NCBI GenBank assembly: GCA_025345505.1
Contig: JANVCC010000050.1
Span: 781,202-845,201 of the forward strand
Source of the DNA: Todiramphus chloris collaris
Lineage: Eukaryota; Chordata; Aves; Coraciiformes; Alcedinidae
Length of the DNA stretch: 64,000 nt
Reading direction: 5' to 3'
Part shown: positions 12,467 to 22,551 of the stretch, piece after piece
Position numbering within the stretch: the first letter of the stretch is position 1
How the letters are laid out: the number at the start of each line of letters is the position of its first letter
Notes under the pieces: generated by a model
What the model was told of the DNA's origin: nothing
Databases searched by the model: none
Seen by the model: only the letters and a program-made list of their open reading frames with translations
Position numbers and translations under genes: made by a program

Positions 12467-13222
12467 GGATCAGACACCCAGCAGCCAGGAGCAGGCATTC
12501 GGTGGGTGCCTTTCCAAGAACAGCCCGACTCCTGGTTTCTGGGAAGCATGGCTCCCAGCTTGGGCTGCAGGAAAGGTAGACGGTGCTGGGTTATATATAG
12601 CAGCGCGTGGGCTGGAGGGAGGAACGCTTGGCTCACAGGAAGGGGGAGGCTGTTCTCAAGAAATCAAGTGACTTGCTTGTGTTACAGCATAAACAGTAAC
12701 GAAACCAGGCTCGCCCGCTGGCTCTAACCTTGAGGCGATGCCTCTTCTCCACCTCACAGTCGGCAGGAGTTTCCTCCCCGTGAGATTTGTTTGGGTCTGA
12801 CAGCAACAGGCGCTGAAGAGGTTGTGGTGAGAGCCTGACAGAGGTGAAGGAAAGACCTCCTCACTGGCCTGCTGTGTTCGGTCTGCTCTACTCTGATTCC
12901 TCACCCAAAGCTCTGACCCCTGGGGAGCAAGCTAACGTGCCACACACGGGGGGTCCCAAGTGTCCTGGAGGGCTGAGCCCAAGCTGGAGTGCCACCAGCC
13001 ACACTAAAAGTTAGGAGTCTAGGGAACTAGGTGCCACAAAAATTATCCATGTGCTTAAGGATCAGCCGCTTAATGAAGGAAGGAAGATATTCTTGGTTAT
13101 AAAACTGTCCTTATTATCACCACAGGACTTGAGCTGGTGAAAGCTTTGGAATGAAAAGCGTGATTTCCTCAGCCCATTTGTGAATACTGAGGACGTGGAG
13201 GGATCTAGCAGAGCCATCTGCT

Positions 13223-13310
13223 CATAGAATCAGTCATTAAATGGTTTGGGTTGGAAGTGACCTTCAGGATCATCTAGTTCCAACCCTCCCTAGATGATCT
13301 TGGAACTGGA
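13223..13310 (-). mobile_element. CR1 LINE 3' fragment
   Basis: ATAGAATCA...GGTTTGGGTTGGAAGTGACCTTCAGGATCATCTAGTTCCAACCCTC is the reverse complement of a CR1 end. Confidence 0.85.
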
Positions 13311-16300
13311 ACTCCTGGCTGGGGAAAGGTGAAGTCCCACCTTTCATCTGAGAGGTTGTCTCACTGTTTCTGCTGTTTCTCTCCCCACCAGCAGTTTCCC
13401 CATCCCACTGGGTCTAAGACATCTGAGAGTATCTTTAGGGTGATGCTGCATGATCACGTGGCTGCGAGGAGCAGCAAATTCCCAGGTTCTCAGCTGTCTG
13501 CCTCACCACCTCTCTCAGACGTGTGCTCATTGTGCCCTTGGCCCCAGGACGCGGCCGCCACAAGCTGCCCCGGGAGGAATCTCGAGGGACGTCACCATCC
13601 TACGGCCTGTGCTCGCAGCACCCATTGTCACCATCATCTTCCCCTCAACCCAGAGCCCTCCCTGGCTCTCTTAGGCTGGTGAAGTTGACAGCAGAGAGCA
13701 CAAGGTGAGCGGATTTTTGAAGACGAATGTTCCAAGATGCCACTCTTTAGGCTGTCTGTGGGCAGAAAGAATCATTCTGCCACCCAAGAGCCGAAGGCTG
13801 CCCGTGTCCTTCGGAACAGGAATCCCCTTCTCGGGCATTTGCCTTTCCCCTCTTCCGGCAGCAGCACCGCATGTTTCCCGGGACTGAGGCCATCTGGGAG
13901 TCAGTCCTTCAGAGAAGTATGTGCACGTCTCTGCTGGGTAGTTCCAGTTAATGCCACCCCTTTTCACCCTGTTCAATACCAGACTGGGAGCCACTGATTC
14001 TTACAGCTCTGAATAATATCCTCTGTCTGCCCCTCTGCATCTATCACCCCTTTATTCGAAGCACAGGGCGATGAAACGTCTCCTTTCTGTCGGCCTGGAG
14101 GGCTGGACTTTGGAAGAGGCAATAATCATTAATATGCATAACTCCCAAGCCAGCAGTGCCCCTGGGCACTGATCTCCAGCACTCCCAACTCTGCCTGTCT
14201 GACCTCTCCCAAGCAGGCAGAGAGGTTATAAAGGTTTCTTGAAACTGAGCTCTCTTCCCCATGAGCAGGGGAGAGTTGTTGCAAAGCAGAGCAAAAGGCC
14301 TGTCTGAAACATCAGCAGTTCAGGACGTGGGTGGCTCACGGTAGTTTTCCGTCCCTCGGGGACAGGTTATCAATCCAAACCAAACAGATCCATTGGGAGA
14401 TGCGGCATCTGATTTGCTGCTCTTTGTGCCATGCTGATGGAAACGCCTTCCCAAAACCCCTAGCTCACAGCTGCACTCTTCAGCTTTCTCTACAGCCGAT
14501 GTTAAACAGCAGAAGCGTCGGAACACCACCCCTGACCTCACGCAGTGGAAGGAGCACCGGTGCCGCTGGGGAGGGATGCTCCCAGACACACTAGTACCTC
14601 CCCTGAGCAGCTCTTCTCCTTAGCGGGCAGCGCCGTGGACACGAACGTGTTGTGCACTGACCGCCTTTTGATCCGCCCCACCCCATCCTCTTGTAGGTGG
14701 ATTATTATCTGCAGCCAGCCAGGAGAAACTGGGCCACGCAGATCGAGTTTCTCAGGCAAAGTTGCCAAGGAATTAATAAGCGTGGAGCTGCCTCCCCAAG
14801 CCGTGCTCCTGGAGCTGGGTTTCACCCCGCGGAGCAGAAACGCTTTGGAAGTGGCGAGGGTTGGTGCCGAGCACTCACCGCACGATCCGCGGCGGCTGTT
14901 CCCGCTCCTGGAAACACGCCGGGCGGCGGGGGCCGGCTTTGTCACCGCATCTCTTACCTCACTTCCACTTGCCCTGTGGTGTCTGCTCCTCCTCAGTCGC
15001 TCGGGGATGTAGATATTAAATGATACCTATCAAATACAAGTACACAGACACAGGTAGATGTATCTCTGCTTTTTCACACTATCATTTTTATTCCCCTTTT
15101 CTGTTTTTTGGGGGGGGAAGTGGGTTTGTTCTCACTGAGCTTTAATTTGAAAAACTGCTTGGAACTTGTTAAGTCAATAATTATTCTTGGGAATGTAGGT
15201 CAAACTCTTTTCTATTTTCTCCTCTCCCTCTTGGGACTTGGAAGAGGGTTTCAATCCTCCAGCACTCCAAGGATAGGCATGCCGAGCTTTCCATTAGTGA
15301 GAGACGACTCTCGGTAACAAAGCAGCAACACTTGAGGGACTCAGGATAAATATACTCCTCTATGCCTCAGCAGGTTTTCCTACAGAGCCACTTCCCTTGA
15401 AGAAATAAAGATGTCTCCCCAGTACACTGCGTATCTCAAACTGGTCCAAGGTTTTCACCAAATTTGATGAAAAATGGAGTTTTATGGTAAGGGAGTTCAG
15501 CGTAAGCACCTCTCTCCCACTGAGCTGCCCACTACGCGCCCTTCCCAGGCAAGAAGTCCCCAGCTCTTCTCAGAGCAGGTAATTTACAGGATCTCGACGC
15601 TGCCAGCAGCGCCTCTACGATCAGCGGGCGGATGGACATCTCCAGGGGGACGTTTTGTTTCACAGATTCCATGGGTCACATCCGACCAGTTGCCCCACTG
15701 GGGTGAAGCTGGTAAGTGCACAGCTTGGCTGTGGCTCCAGGCCACCCCCTGCTCCCCAGCAGGGGGACTGGATGTTCACCTGCAAGTGTCCAAAAGAAAT
15801 GCCCCCAGCTCCGGTAACTTACTGGCGTGCACCTGAATCCCACCCATCTTCCTCTGAGGCTGAAGGCATTCAACCCCGTTTTGCCATCGCAGCTGGGCTG
15901 TCAGAAAGCCTGTGGCTTTCCACCTTCTGCAGACCCCCAGCAGCAGATCTCGCCTTATCTTTTTAAAGGCATTTGCCTTATTAGAGAACAAAAAAGCGAC
16001 AGCAGCTTCTGCAGTTTCCTCCATCGCTAACTCCGAGAAACACTTTGGCTCAGCGGGAACTATCGGCTCGATTAGAAAACTGTATTTATCCGCCCACCGC
16101 GGCAGACTGAGAACCCTCTGGCACGAATCACAATTGTTATGCTCCCTTCTGGGCGTTGGGGGCTTTTCTTTTCATTTTATTTTTTCCCCGTTAATGCAGT
16201 GGAAGGCTCCAAAGCTGGAAACTGCTGGAGAAATGCGACTTTACCCACCACCATTGATTGCCGTGAGCTGCTGTGTAAGATATAATTCCAGGCTGCGGGT

Positions 16301-18191
16301 TGCTGCTATTTGAACACCACGGGCCCGTTCCTTCTTCACATCCGAGCCCTTTGCCTCACCCCAGCGGTGTACAAGTTGCCTCCAAGTTTGTGTAAGTTCT
16401 ATTTACAGCCTCCAAAAGCCCCTTAATAGTCGTCTTCTGCTCTAAAGAGGCCTTGCAGTGATTCAGGAATGTCGCAGCTGCTCTTTTTGTCGGCCTGCTG
16501 CGAGTTCCTGACTCCGAAGGGCCTCAGCGGCCTCTGAAAATACGACAAGGGGCTGAGTATGAATTCCACAGAGGGCACGAGCCTGTCACAGCGCCGGCCG
16601 AGCAGCCCTGGCCTCAGCAGCAGCGTTGTCCGTGGGCTTTTCCTCTTGTTTTCCAAACCCCTTCTCCCAGCCCGTTGTGTGCCCCGAGTCCCCAGGCAGG
16701 TGCTCCCCGAGATTTCCTCACCAGTGCAGGAGGGGAGGAGGAGGGGATTTGCCCACCTTGGATCCGGGGCAGGGGAACTGACCCAGAAAAGCCACAGTGG
16801 CTCAGCTGCTGGGCTGGGTGGGCCCATGGGTGCCCCGCAGCAGCCAGCCGGCGTTCCTCGCCGCGTCTCCTTATTTGGCTGGGAGCTGGAGCTGCCGGGG
16901 ATGGGCTGCGGAGCTGGAGCAGCGGCAGCCGGAGAGGGCAAAGGGAAGCGAGCTGAGCGGCTGCCTGCGGAGTGGCAGCTGCCGAGCAGAGAGGAACAGC
17001 GTTTGTCAAGCGAATCGCAGCTATTTTTATAGGAGACCCTTTGCCTACATCCTAACTATGAACCCAGGGCCTGATCTGATCTCCCTGAAGTGTAACGAGA
17101 GCTGCTCCTCACCCCCCTCTCCATGTGTTTTCAAGGCACAGTTGTGCAGGGTTGTGCATAAGTAAAATTTCTCGCCTCTTCGTGGGCTTCAGGCTTGTTT
17201 TTTTCTCTGCTGCTCTGCCAGGATGCTCTTTAGTCTCAGAATGCTATCATTTTATTGTCTCCAGAGCCACCCCAATTGACACCCTGGACAACAGAGCCGT
17301 CCCTTTCCGGGAAGGGCGAACTTGCCGCTCGCCGTTGGCCGAGCGTGGCCTCTCTGTGCGGTGTTACTCCCGCATGGGTAGAGCCGCAGCCCCGGTGCGG
17401 CACACAAAGCACCGTCTGTGCTCTCTTTGGCTTGCAAGCTCCATTAGGCTTCGTCGCAGCGTGCTGGCGTCTTTGGGAATGCTGCCGAAGGGATGCGGGG
17501 TCCGTCTGAGGGGCCGGCAGGGAGGGAGCAGACACAGAGGTGGGGACAGCTGCCGAGGGGTAAGGGAAGTGAGCAGAGGAGAGAATGGGGACAGGAAGGG
17601 GAGCTGAGGCTGATTCTGGAATGGTGAGAATATCTTGTAAGTAAAAACCAGAGTAAATGGCCACAAACAGGTACCTGGGGAAGCTGGGAGATTTATAGGC
17701 AAAAAGAGGGAGAGCAGGGCTTTGAGAAATGAGGCTCGGGAAAAGAAAAAGTGGAGAAGTGGAGATCAGAAACTGTCACCTCCCCATCCCCAAAACACAG
17801 CCCTTCTTAGAACCTTCAGGGACTCCCCAAGTCCTGTCTGGCCAGCTGGGCAAGGTGGCTCGAGCGTGCCGGGTACCACAGCAGCACCAGCTGCTGCTCG
17901 GGACCTTCCGTCTGTTCCACTGGTGTTCAGCAGGAGGTGGGGCTGGGAGCAGCTGTCGGAAAGGCTGCGACCCAGCAGCACCGCGACCGGCTTCCCAAAG
18001 CACGAGGGGAGAGTCACTGGGGACGCCAGCGTCTTGTTGGTGCTCCCTGGCTTGCCGGAGGTCACACGTGAATCTCGAGTGGTTCAGCCCTTTGGAAGTT
18101 GCAACGGAACACCTTTCTCACCACAACCGCCGTTGAAACAAAGCTGTCAGGAGGCGACTTGCTGGAGGTCACTGGCGGTGCTGGTGAAGTG

Positions 18192-18330
18192 TGACCAGAG
18201 CCAGAAGGTCTCCCCTCAGCCTCCTTCTCTCTGGGCTGCACAAGCCCAGGGCCCTCGGCTGCTCCTCACCAGCCTCCTGCTCCAGCCCCTTCCCAGCTCC
18301 ATTGCCCTTCCCTGGCCATGCTCCAGCAGT
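18192..18330 (-). mobile_element. CR1 LINE fragment
   Basis: It matches the GACCAGAGCCAGAAGG...CTGCACAAGCCCAGGGCCCT...CCAGCCTCCTGCTCCAGCCCC segment seen in the other GC-rich CR1 copies at 22.9 and 61.7 kb. Confidence 0.8.
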
Positions 18331-21300
18331 CAGATGTGAGCAAATCTGTTTTATAAAAGCAGCTCACGAATCTGAAGAGCAGGATCCCTTTCTGCTTCCC
18401 GCAGCACATGCCTGAGCCTGGAGGGAATCTGGAAGCTGAAGAGAGCCCATCCTCCAAGGACAGCACTTGTCCCAGCCTTGGAAGGGCAGGCAGATGGCCC
18501 TGGCCGTGCTGAGCGCAGCACTGGCGCAGCCTCGGGAGCTGTTGGGCTGGCTCCCGAGGGAACCAGCATCAGTAGCGGGAATGGAGGGGTCAGGGCTCCC
18601 CACCCCAGTCTGTCTGCAGCACCCATGGTCTGTGGCACTGGAAGGACGAGAAGGAAAAGCCTCAGTTCCTTGTCTATTGAAGAGCTGTCACGTAAAACCT
18701 TTGGGGTGGTGGGAGTGCCGACTGTGGTCCGACACCTGCAAGGGCCTGGGGAGGCAGGGCCTGGGCTGGCTGCTGAAAATAAAAAAATCAAAAGTGGGCA
18801 GAGTTCTAGTCCATGGAGGAGAGGAGGAGAGAAAGTCGTGGAGCCTTTCGATCCGTGCCATGTCTGTGCTCGGGGGCTCCGAAAGTAGCGATGAGTCGAT
18901 GGATGTGAAGCACCCAGGGAGAGCTGGGACCCTCTGGAGCACGGCTGGGTCTCTCAGACATCACCCAGGAACTCCCAGGGCTCGGCAGCTCGGGGACTGA
19001 GCCCGGGGTGGGATTTTCCCCAGCTTGGTAAGCGGACCCGGTCGGGGCCTGGCATTTCTGCCTCCTGAGGAATTCCCCAACTGGAGTTTAATTTCTGTTT
19101 TGAATGAAAGCAATGTGAAAAATTGCCTGTGGAAAAAAGCATCAGGCTTCTTGGGGGGGGGGGACAGTTGGTAAAACGAAATGGTTTATTTTGACTAGGA
19201 GAGATTTTTAAGGAAAAATTCACATTTTGTATCATACAAAAATATTCCCAAGTGAAAAATAGAGCTTTTCTACCCTAAAAACTCCCGTTTCATTTGTCCT
19301 TCCTAAGTCGTTCCTTCTCCCCGGGCCCTGTCAGAAATGATGCTTTCTAAAGAGGAGCATATTCTGAGGGCAAGTTCCCAATCACTTCTGGAAACAGTGA
19401 ATCTTCACAAGATCCTGCTCGGCAGTGATGAGCCGAGGGAGCGAGAAGGGAGGCGGAGGCTGATGGAGGGATCAGATCCGGGCTCTGCCGTGACCTTGTC
19501 CTAAATCCCTTGAGCTTGGTTCCCCTCAGAGCAGGGGAGAGCTGGGGGTAAAACACCAGTTCGACCCCGTTAACCAGTCAAACTTTTGTTTCCTTGTTGC
19601 TTAAGAAAGACTTGAGAGCTTTTGGTGCCCCCTGTGCAGGCAGGGCCGGGTGTATTTTCACGCTCAGGTTTGGCATCTCCCCAGTAGCCGGTCACAGCAC
19701 CCCACATCCCAGTCGAGAGCCATTCAAGCCTCCAGGGATCTAGCCTACCTTTCCTCTTTGGAAAACAAAGCTCGTTTTAATGCCAAGTCTCACATCTGGA
19801 AAATATTTGCATATTTTTCTTGTTCTCTTGCTCAAGGCGCAGCACGGGAAGGGTTTTATCAGCTTGGCCGACACGCAGTGGTTCGGTTTCTTTTGGGGAT
19901 TACGATTCTGCCTCTGGAGCACCCAAACAGAGCCGTCAGGCGACAGAAAAGGTAAGAAAACAGATGCGAAGAGAACAAACCTGCTGGAAGGGTGAGCTGT
20001 GACCCCGGGGCAGCGTGGCGCCGGGAGCTGGGGTGGCTGAGCGCTGCCTTTCCAAAACTGCCCCCTGAGAGGGGCAAGGAGCTGCGCAGAGGTGGGCACG
20101 AGGGCGAGGTCGGGCAAGGGCCAGAGCGGGCGGTGGCCAATAATAAAATTGTTAGGAGCCAGAACCAGCAGTAGCAATTCCACCAGCAAATCTACTGGGA
20201 AAGGGGGAGAAGGACTAATTATAAAAGGCAGGAATGCTTCGGTGCAGCGCTGGCAACATGAGCTGACCAGAGATGAGGAGTAACCAATCTTCCTCCCAAG
20301 GGAGGTCGACCATTAAAAGAAAATAGACACCACCACCTGTGACCAGGAAATAACTCTGTTGGTTTTAATATTTCCATGGATTATTTGCAATGTAGGGAAG
20401 GGAATTAGATTTTCTCTTTTTTTTAAAAAAAGGAACAGTTGGATGTTACCACGGACATCTCAACAGCCTCCTTCCTTGTCTTTCTGCTGAAAGGCGTGAA
20501 AGCTAAGCCGCCCATTTAGCAAAGTGCTTGGCATCTGAGGGGATCTGAGCCCTCTCGACGGCTCAGCTTTCAGCCCCTGGTCCTCAGGGAGCGACGTGGA
20601 CCGTCCGGTGCAGCCCGAGCCTGTGCGTGCGGGAGGGAACAGAGTCAAACCCGCCCAAACCACTCTGGGCTCTTGCTTGCTGGCTGCTGCCCGGGCACAA
20701 CCGTGATTTTTCCGTTTCCCCTCAGAAAAGGTAAAAAAACCAAACTATGAAATGAAAATGCAAAAGCCAGAAAACAATCCCCCCGTCCCAGGCACCCTGC
20801 GGGCTGCCTGGGAGATTCAAGGCTTTGATCCTCTGTTTGCACGGAAAGGAAGACGTGTCGCCGCCAACCCCCCTTGCGCGGGGCCGGGGGGTTCTGTGGA
20901 GCACGGACGGACAGACGGGCTCAGTTTGAGCACGGATTGCATCCCTGGCACCCTCCGTCTGGAGGGCTCTCTGAGTACCACGAGAACAACCGCTGCCACC
21001 CCGGGAGCTCACGACGGGCCCTGTGCCGGGACCCAGCCCCCGAGCCGCAGTCCAACGAGCGCCTCTGGTGACTCGCGTAGAACTTGGTGTCAGCCTGAAC
21101 TTCCAAGCGTCTTCGAGACAGTTCCTGGATAATGGGACAAAAGCTTTTTCTTTTTTTTTTTGCTTTTTTGTTTTTTTGTCGTTTATTTCCAAGAGGACAG
21201 TGAAGGAACAAGACGAGGCTCTTGGACACGGAGCTGGAACGCAGGACGCAGCTCGGACGTGAGAGCAGCAAAGCCAGGGCTTATACAGCGCGAGAGCATC

Positions 21301-21451
21301 TGTCCCCATTGTTCTGCACATGCTGCTCCAGGCATGCAGGGGCGTTTTCTAGGAACTGGTGCTTTCTTCTGTCCTCCAAAGCACGACAGAAGCTGGGGGC
21401 CTGCGGTGCAAAGGGTGCTCTTGAAAAAAGGAGGTATAAACTGTAACTGAA

Positions 21452-21457
21452 TTTATT
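21452..21457 (-). promoter_or_regulatory. Candidate poly(A) signal of PLEKHO1
   Basis: AATAAA on the minus strand (TTTATT on the plus strand), 187 bases after the PLEKHO1 stop. It is the first canonical hexamer downstream of the coding sequence. Confidence 0.5.
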
Positions 21458-21643
21458 GGAACGCAGGGTTGTTTCAGCAGGGGATGTGATGGAGGAAAGG
21501 AAGGGTTCAAGCTTTAAGAAGCAAATTTGGGTGAGAACAGGCACCTTTTCACTCTTTTGAACACTGTAAATAATAATAATTAAAAAAAAAAGACCAAATG
21601 GCCGCCCTCCCCTGCCCCTCCCTCCCGATCCCAAGGCTTGCCT
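21452..21643 (-). other. PLEKHO1: PLEKHO1 3' UTR, proximal form
   Basis: Sequence from the stop to a canonical AATAAA on the minus strand at 21457-21452, about 190 bases downstream of the stop. A second AATAAA lies at 21187-21182, followed by an A-rich stretch that may instead be a retrotransposed tail. Which site is used cannot be decided from sequence. Confidence 0.5.
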
Positions 21644-22408
21644 TCACATCATGCTCTTCCTGTACTGGGACTGTGAGCTCTGTTTGGGTTTTGAGTCCGA
21701 CTGCTGCAGTTCAAACTGTTTGTACAGGTCCCTCAACTCTTTGATCTCCTGCAGCACCCTCTTGGCTTGGCTCCAGGTGGAGGAAGCCTCCCCCAGCAAC
21801 CTCTCCGATTCCTGCAGGATCCTTTCAGAGTCCGACTTGGAAGATGATGAGGAAGAAGAGGTGCTGGTGGTGGTGCTGGTGGTGGAATCCTTGGTCTTCC
21901 TTTTGCCTTCCCCGTAGCCCTTCACCTCTGTCAGCAGTTCCTGAGTTTTTTCCAGTTTCAGTGCAACCAGTTCTTGTATCCGGGAGAGCTGCTCTGGTTC
22001 TGCCGAGGCGAACTGAGCCTCCAGCCCCCTCCTCAGCACTGCCCGCTGCGCGGAAGAGTCCCGTCGAGACAGGATTTCTTCCATGGAGGCACATTTATTC
22101 TTTTCTGAGTGCGAGAGCTTTTTGGGGACCTGCGGCGTGTACATGGTCCCCTTGTCAAAGGAGTCCTTGCGCTGCCCGGATCTGTCCCATGAGGTCACTT
22201 CCCGCCTCGGGAGGCTCCCTGTCCGGCCCTTCTCTGACGACTTGACGTTCTCTGAATCCGACCGGCGCCGGCCGGCAGTGAGGTGTGCCACCGACTTGTC
22301 CAGATCCACCCGGAAACTCTCTTCGCAGGTGCTGTGATCCTCTGGAGAGGCGTCTTCCTCCTGGATCAGGTCGAGCGTCAGCATGCCATCAGAGGTTGAG
22401 GTAGATGC
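21644..22408 (-). CDS. PLEKHO1: PLEKHO1 coding exon 6 and stop
   Basis: 254 codons plus TGA at 21646-21644. The acceptor is GCTTCTCCAG before GCATCTACC. It encodes [19 protein letters not shown], an acidic and Ser-rich middle, then the C-terminal zipper ([20 protein letters not shown]). A (GGCACA)n array with an assembly gap starts 26 bases upstream of the acceptor. The open frame continues in frame through that array, so a gene predictor could wrongly extend this exon. Confidence 0.96.
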   Translation of the reverse strand, partial: ASTSTSDGMLTLDLIQEEDASPEDHSTCEESFRVDLDKSVAHLTAGRRRSDSENVKSSEKGRTGSLPRREVTSWDRSGQRKDSFDKGTMYTPQVPKKLSHSEKNKCASMEEILSRRDSSAQRAVLRRGLEAQFASAEPEQLSRIQELVALKLEKTQELLTEVKGYGEGKRKTKDSTTSTTTSTSSSSSSSKSDSERILQESERLLGEASSTWSQAKRVLQEIKELRDLYKQFELQQSDSKPKQSSQSQYRKSMM

Positions 22409-22433
22409 CTGGAGAAGCAAAGAGAGCTGTGTT

Positions 22434-22492
<59 letters not shown>

Positions 22493-22502
22493 NNNNNNNN
22501 NN

Positions 22503-22551
<49 letters not shown>

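Larger units (their letters stand above)
9531..21150. other. Gene-free sequence between the left edge and PLEKHO1
   Basis: CR1 pieces at 11440-11583, 13223-13310 and 18192-18330. The rest is unique-looking, with regulatory-looking motifs at 12448-12466, 12592-12599, 16130-16137 and 19805-19812. I see no exon supported by splice sites and a known protein. Confidence 0.7.

Noticed and set aside
14690-14770. Exon-like segment (acceptor-like CTTGTAG, then DYYLQPARRNWATQ)
   Set aside because: No matching donor with conserved peptide and no recognisable protein; probably chance.
21644-22549. Single 301-codon frame beginning with a Val-Pro repeat
   Set aside because: Only the part up to 22408 is PLEKHO1 exon 6; the Val-Pro part is intronic hexamer repeat upstream of a clear CAG acceptor.
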